Origin: Candidatus Pantoea bituminis
GTDB taxonomy: Bacteria > Pseudomonadota > Gammaproteobacteria > Enterobacterales > Enterobacteriaceae
Assembly (NCBI RefSeq): GCF_018842675.1
Contig: NZ_JAGTWO010000004.1
Location: forward strand, 2,046,001-2,110,000
DNA length: 64,000 bases
Reading direction: 5' to 3'
The notes beneath the pieces are model-generated. The model saw nothing but the letters and a program-made list of their open reading frames with translations, was not told where the DNA came from and did no database searches. The translations under genes and the position numbers were made by a program. The first letter of the stretch is position 1. Every line of letters begins with the position of its first letter. This document shows positions 1-9,172 of the stretch, in pieces.

Positions 1-1193
1 CGCCGCGCATCACCATTAATACCGACGCTGTCGAGGCTTTCACCGATGATCTTTTCCACGCTGTAGCGCGGATCAAAGGAGCTGAACGGATCCTGAGCAA
101 TCAGCTGTATACGCGCGCGACGACTGCGCCGCACCTTTTCGCTCTGGCGATCCCAGCGTTGCCCTTCAAGCAGCAGCGTGCCGCTGTCGGGTTCCGTCAA
201 TCCCAGCACCACTTTGACGAGTGACGTTTTTCCTGAGCCTGATTCGCCCACCACGCCCAGCGTTTCGCCTGCATGAAGCTGAAAATGAATGTTGTTAAGC
301 ACCTGCCGTTCGCCGTAAGACTTATTGAGCCCGAGCGCCTCCAGCAGCGGTTCAGCCGTGCGTTGGGGACGCGGCGGCAGCGGTGTCGGTTGGGCTTCAC
401 TCAGCCGCAATCCACGCGTCGCGGGCGTCGGCACGGCGCGCAGCAAACGCTGTGTCCAGTGATGTTGCGGCTGACGCAGCAGCACGCGGCTGTAGCCTTG
501 TTCAACCACTTCGCCATCGCGCAGCACCAATACGCGATCGGCCAACTCGGCGACCACCGCGAGATCGTGACTGATCAGCAGCAGCGCGTGACCATCCTCA
601 CGCCGCTGCGCCAGCAGTTGCAGAATTTGACGCTGTACGGTCATATCCAACGCGGTGGTGGGTTCATCCGCAATCAGCAAGGTTGGGCTTCCGGCCAGTG
701 CCGTGGCAATCAGTGCGCGCTGTCGCTGACCGCCGGAGAGCTGGTGCGGATAGCGCGCCAGCCGGCTTTCGGCATCAGGCATTCCCGCTGACTTCAGCAG
801 CGCCACGCTGCGCGCGTGCAAGGTGCTTTTATCGCCCTGACCCGCCGCCGTCAGGGCATCCGCCAACTGTTGCTCAATGCGCCGCAGCGGATCAAGCGAC
901 ACCAGCGCATCCTGCAATACGTAGCCGATTCGCCGTCCACGTAGCGCACGCCACTGCGCCGGGCTAGCATTGAGCATGTCACGCCCTTCAAGAACAAAGC
1001 GCTCAGCGCTCAGCGTTGCGCCAGGCGGTAACAGGCCAATCAAGCTGCGCGCCGTGAGGGTTTTTCCCGAACCGGACTCCCCTACCAGCGCCACCGATTC
1101 GCCCGGCCAGAGTTGTAGCGACAGGTTTTTCACCACCTGCTGCGACCCGAAGCGGATAGAGAGGTTTTGAATGTCGATCACGGGATGACTCAT
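1..1193 (-). CDS. Dual-domain ABC transporter ATPase, oligopeptide/nickel type (partial)
   Basis: Two fused nucleotide-binding domains that power an oligopeptide-type importer at the cytoplasmic face. The first domain has Walker A GESGSGKT (residues 38-45), signature LSGGQ (152-156) and Walker B LLIADE (172-177). The second begins near residue 283 and has another GESGSGKT (about 316-323). The C-terminus runs off the left edge, so the second signature and Walker B are not seen. The ATG at 1193 overlaps the stop of the upstream permease by 4 bp, which indicates translational coupling. The fused architecture is that of GsiA/YejF/DdpDF-type ATPases. About 397 codons are inside the window with no frameshift. 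Substrate is inferred only from neighbours. Confidence 0.93.
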   Translation of the reverse strand, partial: MSHPVIDIQNLSIRFGSQQVVKNLSLQLWPGESVALVGESGSGKTLTARSLIGLLPPGATLSAERFVLEGRDMLNASPAQWRALRGRRIGYVLQDALVSLDPLRRIEQQLADALTAAGQGDKSTLHARSVALLKSAGMPDAESRLARYPHQLSGGQRQRALIATALAGSPTLLIADEPTTALDMTVQRQILQLLAQRREDGHALLLISHDLAVVAELADRVLVLRDGEVVEQGYSRVLLRQPQHHWTQRLLRAVPTPATRGLRLSEAQPTPLPPRPQRTAEPLLEALGLNKSYGERQVLNNIHFQLHAGETLGVVGESGSGKTSLVKVVLGLTEPDSGTLLLEGQRWDRQSEKVRRSRRARIQLIAQDPFSSFDPRYSVEKIIGESLDSVGINGDAR

Positions 1194-2023
1194 GCTTCCC
1201 CTCCTTCAAAACGCCCCTGCCAGTAACGTCCTAGCGTGTTAACTGCTACCACGGTTAGCGTGATAAATACGCCCGGCCACACAGCGATCCACCAGGCGTT
1301 GCGTAAGTAATTTCGCCCTTCTGCCAGCATTAACCCCCATTCCGCTGTGGGCGGTTGCGGTCCCATGCCGAGAAAGCTCAAGCCAGCGGTGCCAATGATC
1401 GCAGTACCTAATCCCAGCGTTGCCAGCGCGGGAACCTGCGCAATGGCGTGGGGCAGAATATGGCGGGTAATAAGAGTAAAACGTGACAAGCCGAATGTGC
1501 GCGCCTGCTCAACATAGCCCGAATGCATCACTGAGAAGGTTTGCGCCCGCACCACGCGGGCAAAACGCGGTATGGACGCCACGCCCAGTGCAATGATCAA
1601 GTTATTGGTGCCGGGACCGGTAAAGGCGATCAGCATCAGCGCCAGCAGCAGATCGGGAAAGGCGGAGATCACATCCACCGCACGACTCAGCATTTCATCT
1701 ACCACGCCGCGCGCCAGCGCAGCCAGTAATCCCAACAGCGTACCCAACACTACCGCCAGCCCCATCGCCGCAATACTGATCAACATGGAGTAGCGGCTGC
1801 CGTAGATCACGCGGGTCAGCAGATCGCGCCCGAGCTGATCGGTGCCCAGCCAGTGTTGTGCCGAAGGCGGCAATTGCGCGTTGACGGGATCGGCCAACAG
1901 CGGATCGCCAGAGCTCAACCACCCAGGCGCAATAACCGCCAGCGCCACCAGCAACAGGCAGAACAGCGCACTCCAAATTGTCAGCGGAAATGCGCCAGGT
2001 AAACGTTGTAATAGTGCAGTCAT
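1190..2023 (-). CDS. ABC transporter permease, DppC/OppC type
   Basis: Inner-membrane permease of 277 residues in the DppC/GsiD family. It has an N-terminal membrane helix followed by the periplasmic motif HWLGTDQLGRDLLTRV typical of DppC proteins, and the EAA-loop region (EQARTFGLSRFTLITRHILPH) that contacts the ATPase. It overlaps the preceding permease by 4 bp and the following ATPase by 4 bp, so permease-permease-ATPase are one translationally coupled unit. The length is normal for the family. The transported molecule cannot be read from the sequence. The neighbouring acetyltransferase, monooxygenase and amidohydrolase suggest an S-substituted cysteine or a small peptide carrying one. Confidence 0.93.
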   Translation of the reverse strand: MTALLQRLPGAFPLTIWSALFCLLLVALAVIAPGWLSSGDPLLADPVNAQLPPSAQHWLGTDQLGRDLLTRVIYGSRYSMLISIAAMGLAVVLGTLLGLLAALARGVVDEMLSRAVDVISAFPDLLLALMLIAFTGPGTNNLIIALGVASIPRFARVVRAQTFSVMHSGYVEQARTFGLSRFTLITRHILPHAIAQVPALATLGLGTAIIGTAGLSFLGMGPQPPTAEWGLMLAEGRNYLRNAWWIAVWPGVFITLTVVAVNTLGRYWQGRFEGGEA

Positions 2024-3012
2024 CGCTGCTCCTCCCCACGCAGACGTGGATCAATCCACAGCGCCAGAATGTCGACTAAGGTGCTCATTGCCACGTAAAT
2101 CGCCGCTGACAGGATCGCCACCGCCAGCACCACCGGCATGTCGCTCGCCAGCACCGCATCAACCGTGAGTTTGCCGAGGCCGGGGCGACCAAACACCTGC
2201 TCAGTGATCACCGCGCCGCTGAGCAATCCGCCCACCAGCCAACCGGTGAGCGTGACGGCGGGCAGCGCCGCATGCCGCAACGCATGGCGCAGACGAAGCG
2301 TGGTTTCACCCACGCCCCAGGCGCGTAGTGTCAGGGTAAAGGGCGATTCCAGCGCCTTTTCCAACTCCCGGCGCAGCACCTGAGCAATCACTGCGCCCTG
2401 CGCCAGCCCCAATGATAAAGCCGGTAACACCAGTGAAGAGAGATGGCGATCACCCGCGACCGGGAACCAGCGCAGCGTGAAGCTGAAGAAAAACAGCAGC
2501 ACAATGCCCATCCAGAAGGAGGGTGTTGAGGCCAGCAACAGCTCCACCCCGTTGGCAATGCGTCGTCCCCAGCGACGATTCGCCGTCGCCACCGCAACAG
2601 TGACGGCAAACACCACGCTGACCAGCAACGCCGCCAGCGTGAGTTTCAGCGTCGGCCAGAGTTGAGATTGCATCAGCTGCGTGACATCCATATTGAGGAT
2701 GTAAGAGCGTCCGAGATCGCCGTGCAGCACCCGCCAGATATAATGCAAATATTGCCACCACAGCGGCTCGTTAAGGCCCCATTCTGCACGGATCGCCGCC
2801 TCAATAGCGGGCGTGCGTATCTGCTCGCCAATCAGCAAACTCACGATGTCACCCGGCGCCAGATGCACGCCGAGAAACGCCAGCGTTACCGCCGCCCACA
2901 GCACCAGCACGCCACCCAGCAGTCGCCCGGCAATACGACGTGCCAGCACATTGCGCCATCGCTTCACCGGCTTGATGCGCGGTTCGCGGCTAATGATGCT
3001 CTCAAGGCTCAT
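2020..3012 (-). CDS. ABC transporter permease, DppB/OppB type
   Basis: Inner-membrane permease of 330 residues of the DppB/GsiC family. An N-terminal helix is followed by the conserved periplasmic domain with LAPGDIVSLLIGEQ, and the EAA loop (LRAWGVGETTLRLRHALRH) lies near the middle. The C-terminal motif VFGRPGLGKLTVDAV is a family hallmark. It lies 16 bp downstream of the binding-protein gene and overlaps the next permease, so it belongs to one operon. The start at 3012 could be later because the N-terminus up to about residue 24 is not conserved in the family, but no better ribosome site stands out. Confidence 0.92.
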   Translation of the reverse strand: MSLESIISREPRIKPVKRWRNVLARRIAGRLLGGVLVLWAAVTLAFLGVHLAPGDIVSLLIGEQIRTPAIEAAIRAEWGLNEPLWWQYLHYIWRVLHGDLGRSYILNMDVTQLMQSQLWPTLKLTLAALLVSVVFAVTVAVATANRRWGRRIANGVELLLASTPSFWMGIVLLFFFSFTLRWFPVAGDRHLSSLVLPALSLGLAQGAVIAQVLRRELEKALESPFTLTLRAWGVGETTLRLRHALRHAALPAVTLTGWLVGGLLSGAVITEQVFGRPGLGKLTVDAVLASDMPVVLAVAILSAAIYVAMSTLVDILALWIDPRLRGEEQR

Positions 3013-3028
3013 GCTTTTTTCTCCCGAA

Positions 3029-4644
3029 TTAATGATCGCTTAACCAGACGTCGTAAGCATTTTCTGGCATCTGCTTGAAGCTGCGGAAACCCACGCCATG
3101 CACATAGCGGGCGGCTGCAATCTGATCTTCCGGCTCATACAGCGGTACGGCGAGCGCCTGCTGCGGCAACGCATAGCGCTGCAACTCGCTGTAGAGCTGG
3201 CGACGCTGGGTGAGATCAGCCGTGTTGGCCGCCTGATCCAACCACGTGTTGATCTCTGGGCTGTTGACGCGGCTGTAGTTGATCGATCCCCCGCTTTAAC
3301 CGGACGATAGTGGTTTTCGATGTCGATGCCGTCCGTTTCGGTATTGGAGTTGGCAATTGAGCCAAATTTGCCGGTGTTACGCACCTCGGTATAGGTACCG
3401 GAGTCGACGTAACGCAGCTTCAGCTCAACACCCAGCCGCTGGCGCGCCTGCGCCTGAATCGCCTGTAACAGTACATCGCGTTGATCACGTACCGTCGCCT
3501 GCGCCTGAATCACTTCAATGCTCAGGCGCTCGCCATTTTTGCTGCGGAAACCTTGGCTGTCGCGAGTTTGCCAGCCCGCCTCATCCAGCAGTTTATTGGC
3601 CTCATCGGGCTGGTTGCCGTACTTGCCTTCCAAATCGTTGTTGTAGAGCGGATCGATAGGCGACGTAATCCCCCATGCGCGGGTGCGCTCGCCGCGGTAC
3701 ACCGACGTGAGAATCGGATCGATATCCAACCCTTGCAGCAGTGCCTGACGCACTTTAACGTCTTGCGTTGCGCCGTATTCAACGTTCAGAAACAGCGAAT
3801 AAGGCGTGCCGGTATTCAGCGCATGCTGATAGCTAAAATCCTCATTTTCTTTGAACTCCCCGGCATCGTTACCCGAAATGCCCTCAATGACGTCAACCTG
3901 ACCTGAAAGCAACGCACCGGTTCGTACCGATGATTCCGGGAGAAAGCGATAGGTGATGCGATCCAAATAAGCTGGCCCTTGATGTTTTGCCGTGGCAGGC
4001 GCCCAGTTGTAGTTTGGGTTTTTCACGAAAGTCACCTGCTGCCCTTTCTCGTAGCTTTCGAGAATGAACGGCCCGGTGCCCGCAATCTCTTTGCCACCCG
4101 ATTTCAGCTGGGTTGAATGCCAACTGCCTGGCGACAAAATCTCCAGCGACGCAGCAAAAGAGAGAAACGGCGAATAGGCTTGTTTCAGGGTGATCACCAG
4201 CGTCTGCTCGTCAGGCGTTTCAATGCTGGCGATGCGATTACCCATCGCGCAGAGGCTTGAACCGGCGCAGTAAGCGGCATCTTGCGTATGGCGAAAGTTC
4301 TCCGCAACCGCGTTGGCATTGAGCTTTTCGCCAGTGGAAAAGGTGACATCGCGGCGCAGGGTAAAGCGGTAGGATTTTCCATCTTCACTGGCTTCAAAAC
4401 GCTCCGCCAACCAAGGCACAAAGCGGCCATCCGGCTGGCGAGCCAGCAGTGATTCCCATACCGAACGCAGTACCACTTCGGCTTTTGACTGGCCATTTAG
4501 CTGCGGGTTAAAGGGGCTGGGTTCGGTTTCCACGCCCCAGGTAAGCGAGCCGCCTTGTTTGGGCTGTTCCGCGGCGTGAAGAGATAAAGAGGTTCCCAGC
4601 AGGCAGGTTAAGCCCAGCGCGATGCGCAAAGAATTCGCGTTCAT
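3029..4644 (-). CDS. ABC transporter substrate-binding protein, family 5 (frameshift in sequence)
   Basis: Periplasmic solute-binding protein of the DppA/GsiB/NikA family, 538 residues after correction. A signal peptide with probable cleavage after LHA (about residue 24) leads into the mature motif QGGSLTWGVETEPSPFNPQ. The central region carries the family features AYCAGSS and YNNDLEGKYG. The reading frame is broken at a run of five C at 3288-3292; one extra base joins it to the proper C-terminus, which ends in MPENAYDVWLSDH. Uncorrected, the protein ends in a low-complexity arginine/serine tail unlike the family. It is the first transporter gene of the operon, with the acetyltransferase just upstream. 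Ligand unknown. Confidence 0.88.
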
Positions 4645-4693
4645 ATAATCCTTGTATAATGCAGGTTTATTATTCGCCCTGTTTTTCGCAATA

Positions 4694-5227
4694 TCAGGCG
4701 TGTTGACTATTTTTACTGGCGGCTGGCGTAAGCGTGGAATTAAGATCCTTTTTCAAGAAGACCAGCGCTTCACCTAATGGATTGGTGCGATGATGGAAAG
4801 GTTGATAACCGCGTTTCTGATAAAGTTCGCTGAGCCAGGGATGTTTAACCGCTGTCGCCAAATAAACGCCAGGTGCTTTTAAAGTCTCCCTCAGTAAATT
4901 ATTTTCCGCCCAGGTTAATATTTCTCGGCCATAACCCTGGCCTTTAAAATCGGGATCCACGGCAAACCAGTGAATAAAAGGCAGATCGGCAGGGGCATTG
5001 TGATCCTGCGTCCAGGGAAAGCGCACAGTGACCGTTGCCAGCGCCCGTCCCCCTTTGCGCAGCACCAGCACCGTCTCACGCTGGATGGTGGCGCGTACCT
5101 GCTCAACGGTGCCCTGACTGATGGTGAAATGGATATTCAGCGGCAGCAAATCCGCATACGCGCGCTGGAGCAACGCAAATATCTCTTCTGCATCTTCAGG
5201 TTTTGCCGTCTGAATAAATTGACTCAT
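4694..5227 (-). CDS. GNAT family N-acetyltransferase
   Basis: Cytoplasmic acetyl-CoA-dependent N-acetyltransferase of 177 residues. Motif A is visible as AVDPDFKGQGYGREIL, with the acetyl-CoA pyrophosphate loop KGQGYG at residues 95-100, followed by the C-terminal YQKRGYQPFHHRTNP typical of motif B. A ribosome site AAGGAA lies upstream of the ATG. It sits between a flavin monooxygenase and an ABC importer, with an M20 amidohydrolase further upstream, all on the same strand. In the Bacillus subtilis yxe and ytm/ytn operons the same set acetylates an S-substituted cysteine before oxidation. That role is inferred from context, not from a substrate signature. Confidence 0.88.
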   Translation of the reverse strand: MSQFIQTAKPEDAEEIFALLQRAYADLLPLNIHFTISQGTVEQVRATIQRETVLVLRKGGRALATVTVRFPWTQDHNAPADLPFIHWFAVDPDFKGQGYGREILTWAENNLLRETLKAPGVYLATAVKHPWLSELYQKRGYQPFHHRTNPLGEALVFLKKDLNSTLTPAASKNSQHA

Positions 5228-5463
5228 TTTGCCGTTTCCTTGGGTTGATCACGCAGCGATTATTAAAATTCGCAGGAAGAAATGTAAACCTAGAAATATG
5301 ACAATGGATTTGAGAAATATGGGATATTCAGTTTCGCTTAGGGTTCAGCATCACTATTTAAACCTTATGGTGAAAACCAATGAATAATTTCAGCTAAGGT
5401 TGTTTTAAATATGAAAAAACGGCCTGGAGAGTCATTATCCGGGCCGCAATGCATTGGCAGCGA

Positions 5464-6756
5464 TTAATGCGAGTCCGGTCGCGCGGCTAACTCCAGGCTG
5501 CTGCGGAAATCGTGACCTTGATAATCCTCATCCAGCAAACCGCGCTTACGCAGTTCCGGCAGCAAGCCGTTCAGCAGGCGATCCTGTTGATCAGGCTGTC
5601 CCAAACCATGCAGCGAAATCACGTCCAGCACGCCCGCTTGATAACGCGCCTGAATGGCATCCGCCAGCGATTCAGGTGTTCCGGCGACAAACCAGTGTCC
5701 GGTCTCTTCCGCTTTGATAATCAGTTCCCGCAGCGTTAAGCCTTGCAGAGCAAATTCACGGAAGATCGACGCGCGTCCTTGTCGCCGGTTTACCTGCGCC
5801 AGATCGGGAATGAGAAAACTCGGCAGCGGTTGATCCAACGGCAGAGTATTGAGTTCAATCTCCCCGCCGAGCATGTCAGCCAGCCGCAGGCGACCTTGCT
5901 GATAATCGATTCGTTCATGCTTTTCACGCAGGCGCCGTGCCACATCTGCGTCGCTGTCACCAATGATTGAGTGAAAGGAGTTCATGATCAACGGCAGATT
6001 TTGTTCGCGCCCAAAGCGCCGCGCACGCGCCTGCACATCACTGACAAAACGTTTCGCGGCACTCAACGTGGGCTGCGAGGTGTAGATCACTTCAGCATAA
6101 CGCGCACCCAGCGTGATGCCCGCCTCTGACTGACCCGCCTGAAACTGTACCGGACGCCCTTGTGGTGGTGGCGGCACATTCAGCGGTCCCGCCACCTGGA
6201 AGTAATCGCCGCGATGGTTGATGGCATGCAGACGCGCGGGATCGATGCGAATGCTGCCGCTGTCGCTACGCTGTACTGCGTCGCGGTCATTCGCGTCAAA
6301 CAGCGCATTAAAGACATCAATAAATTCGGTGGCGCGCGCGTAACGCTCTTGCGGTGAGGGCAGCGGTGTATCGCCGAAATTTTCTTCACCCACTGAAGAC
6401 GTTACCGCGTTCCAGCCTGCGCGCCCGGCGCTGACGTGATCGAGCGTGCCAATCAGCCGCGCCAGCGTGTAAGGATGTTGCCAACTGGTGCTGACAGTGG
6501 CAATCAAGCCAATCTGTGAGGTCGCCTGGCTAAGCGCGGCCAGCACGATTAACGGATCCTGACTGCCGGTGGTTCCTGCCAACCCTGCGGGATCGGCTTG
6601 CAGCAGATCGGCGGTGAACAGACCGGTGATTTTTTCCCGCTCGGCAATTTTTGCCAACTCGACGGCACGAGCGATGCCTTTTCCCGGCGCGTCGTCATTG
6701 GCGGCAGCGACCACGTTCGCGGCACCCACCAGGGTTTTTAGTTTTCTACGCGTCAT
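5464..6756 (-). CDS. LLM-class FMN-dependent monooxygenase (NtaA/SnaA/YxeK type)
   Basis: Flavin-dependent monooxygenase of 430 residues in the bacterial luciferase-like family, NtaA/DszA/SnaA branch. Recognisable segments are TSWQHPYTLARLIGTLDHVSAGR (residues about 90-115), GWNAVTSS with GEENFG, and the flavin-proximal PVQFQAGQSEAG followed by AEVIYTSQPT. These enzymes use reduced FMN from a partner reductase; no reductase gene is in the window. The N-terminal 25 residues are alanine-rich and differ from the usual GxxHxxxWRHP segment of the subfamily, so either a divergent end or an unseen sequence error is possible. It lies between the amidohydrolase and the acetyltransferase. The likely reaction, by analogy with YxeK, is oxidative cleavage at the sulfur of an N-acetylated S-substituted cysteine. 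Confidence 0.87.
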   Translation of the reverse strand: MTRRKLKTLVGAANVVAAANDDAPGKGIARAVELAKIAEREKITGLFTADLLQADPAGLAGTTGSQDPLIVLAALSQATSQIGLIATVSTSWQHPYTLARLIGTLDHVSAGRAGWNAVTSSVGEENFGDTPLPSPQERYARATEFIDVFNALFDANDRDAVQRSDSGSIRIDPARLHAINHRGDYFQVAGPLNVPPPPQGRPVQFQAGQSEAGITLGARYAEVIYTSQPTLSAAKRFVSDVQARARRFGREQNLPLIMNSFHSIIGDSDADVARRLREKHERIDYQQGRLRLADMLGGEIELNTLPLDQPLPSFLIPDLAQVNRRQGRASIFREFALQGLTLRELIIKAEETGHWFVAGTPESLADAIQARYQAGVLDVISLHGLGQPDQQDRLLNGLLPELRKRGLLDEDYQGHDFRSSLELAARPDSH

Positions 6757-6767
6757 AAGATTCTCCT

Positions 6768-7975
6768 TTAAGCGTGCCCGCGGGCAAAATGGGCTTTTAC
6801 CTGCTGCAGGCGCTCCGGTTCGGTGAGTAAACGTAATCCGCTGCGTGCCAGTACGCGCGCACCGGTGATCAACGCCTGGTAGCCCTGTTCGGAATTAGCG
6901 GCTTCTCGGAACGGCACGGTATGAAAGATCAGGTCATCGGGGCCAATCTTGAGAAAGGGGTGCGCTGTCGGCACCGCGTGGCTGATATCGCCCGCGTCGG
7001 TAGAGACTTTGCCCTGCTGTGGCGAAAGATCGACGGTTTCACCCGCCGCCGTCAGCTCTTCATGCAGCAAGGCGTCCAGCGCGCTGTTACGTTTGAAATC
7101 ACGAGGGCCCACCTGATGATCAATCTCGACACGCGTGCCGGTTGCCAGCGCCACCCCTTCTGCAATAGCACGCAGACGCGGCTCCAGTGACTCCACCACT
7201 TCACGGCTGTCGGCGCGAATGTAGTAATGCGCTGCCGCATAGTCAGGAATGACATTCGGCGCCTGTCCGCCATGGGTGATGATGCCGTGTACTCGCACGC
7301 CATCCGGCAGTTGCTGACGTAATACGCTGATGCCGTTGTAGAGCAGCACCAGCGCATCCAGTGCGTTAATGCCCAGATGCGGCGCACTGCCTGCATGAGA
7401 AGGTTTGCCATGAAAGTGGAAATAGAGATGGTTATTCGCCAGCGTCTCTTCACTCAGCCGCGTTTTACCCGCCGGGTGCATAATCAGCGCGACATCGACA
7501 TCATTGAGCAAGCCCGCCGCCACAAAGCGCGCTTTCACATTGCCTTTCGGGCCGCCTTTTCCGCCTTTGCCCCCTCTTCTGCTGGTGTGCCCAGCACCAC
7601 CACGCGCCCGCCGGTTTCATCAAGCACCTGTGAAAGTGCAATCGCTGCCGCCACGCTGGTGACGCCAATGATGTTGTGTCCGCAGGCATGTCCAATCCCG
7701 ACCAGCGCGTCGTATTCAGCCAGAAACGCGATGGTCGGGCCTGGTTTTTGGCTCTGTTTCACGGCAAAGAAGGCCGTTTCATGACCCGCGACGTGCCGCG
7801 TGACCGTGAACTGCTGCTCGCTGAGCAATCGGGTTAACTCACCGCTGGCGAAGTATTCGTCATTGCCGGTTTCAGGCTGCTGGTGAATGGTTTTAGCCAG
7901 CGCGATATAGCGGGCAGCATGCCGTTCAAGGTTGCTTTCAAGGTTCAGACGTAATGCGCTATCACTCATCTCCAT
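6768..7975 (-). CDS. M20-family amidohydrolase / N-deacylase (frameshift in sequence)
   Basis: Metal-dependent amidohydrolase of the M20D/ACY1L2 (AbgB-like) group, 402 residues after correction. Metal-binding motifs are visible as HACGHN (residues 96-101) and PAEEGG (131-136), and the dimerisation domain begins at the conserved HGKPSHAG. The C-terminal domain includes STDAGDISHAVP. The frame breaks at a run of five C at 7570-7574, inside the glycine-rich EEGGKGGKGG segment; adding one base restores continuity. It is first in the seven-gene minus-strand operon. With the downstream monooxygenase and acetyltransferase, the most economical role is removal of an N-acetyl group from a cysteine derivative. 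Peptide or indole-acetyl-amino-acid hydrolysis are alternatives. Confidence 0.87.
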
Positions 7976-8189
7976 GCTCTCTTTTCGTCATCGATGGCGA
8001 TTAATCTAAGCTTGTTGCTCTCGATTGTTTAAAAAGAAAAAGTGCTATCTAAAGTGGGAAACAGGGCATAAGCGCTTAACCATTACAGTTTGTCGGGTTG
8101 TTACGATGATGCTGATGATGGAAAATTGCCCGCCTCAACCATAAGAAAATGTTATGACGCACCAAGTGAAAAAATAAGTGAACAAGACA

Positions 8190-8908
8190 ATGGACGAACA
8201 GCCCAAAAGTTGGCTACGCAGAACGCGTATTTTTTGTCACGTCTCTGGCCGCATCCGCTGGCCGTGGGGAAAAAACAGATTTTCTTAGCCAGCCTTGGCG
8301 CAGGAATTGGCTTGGTTTTGACCAGCCTGCTGAGTCACTGGATGTTGGGTGAGTTGAATCTGTGGTTTGTGGCGCCAGTGGGTGCCTCTGCGGTGCTGCT
8401 GTTTGGTGTTCCCGCCAGCCCGCTGGCACAGCCCTGGTCGGTGGTGGGTGGCAACGCGCTTTCTGCGTTTGCGGGCGTAACCGTCAGCTCACTGATTCCA
8501 AATCCTGCACTTGCCTGTGGCGTGGCCGCCTGCCTCGCCATTGTCTTGATGTTTCAACTGCGCTGTTTGCATCCACCCGGCGGCGCGGTAGCGCTCACTG
8601 CCGTGATTGGCGGTCCGGCGGTACAGCATCTCGGTTATCAGTTTGTATTAACGCCGGTGCTGCTCAACTCTGCGACGCTGGCGCTGTTGGCGATTATTTT
8701 TAATAATTTATCGGGCCGCCGTTATCCTCATCCACTGGCCCCAGAAGAGGTGAAGCCGCAGCCGCTGTCATTGCCGATACCGCTGACGCGCACCGATCTG
8801 CATGAAGCTTTGCAAAGTGGTGAGCTGCTGGATATTGATGAAGATGACTTGCAGGCGCTGTTACAGCGTGCTGAGCAGATTGCCGAACGCCGCCTGCTTA
8901 ATAGCTGA
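8190..8908 (+). CDS. HPP family integral membrane protein (probable frameshift near start)
   Basis: Integral membrane protein with the HPP domain, including the signature LRCLHPPGGAVALTAV and the preceding APVGASAVLLFGVPASPLAQPWSVVGG. About five membrane helices are followed by a cytoplasmic C-terminal tail of about 60 residues rich in acidic and leucine residues. Members of the family have been linked to nitrite uptake in cyanobacteria, but no function is assigned in enterobacteria. As written, the open frame needs a TTG at 8090 and a low-quality N-terminus. If the T run at 8230-8235 is one base short, an ATG at 8190 opens MDEQPKSWLRRTRIFLSRLW and joins the conserved frame (239 residues). 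It is divergent from the sulfur-salvage operon. Confidence 0.82.
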
Positions 8909-9172
8909 ATCACCTCAAACGCGTCATGTGTACAACTTCACTGCTTATCGATGCCGCGCCTGTCACGACGCAGACCCGTTCTGATAAAAAAACAGGTAAG
9001 TTGATCTACCCCACAGTTTTATCACAGACATCGCACCGGTAAAATTGTAACACCCTGATAACAAAGCAGCCCAGGCCGAACGCCCAGTTTGGCTTGGGCC
9101 GATGCCTATAGAGCCTGTTTTTTCAGCCACCTACACTGCTCTCTCTAATTTCGTCGTCAATGAGGAAGAGAG

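Noticed and set aside
273..791. 172-residue plus-strand frame opposite the ABC ATPase
   Set aside because: It is antisense to a clear two-domain ATPase with intact motifs; shadow frame of a GC-rich gene.
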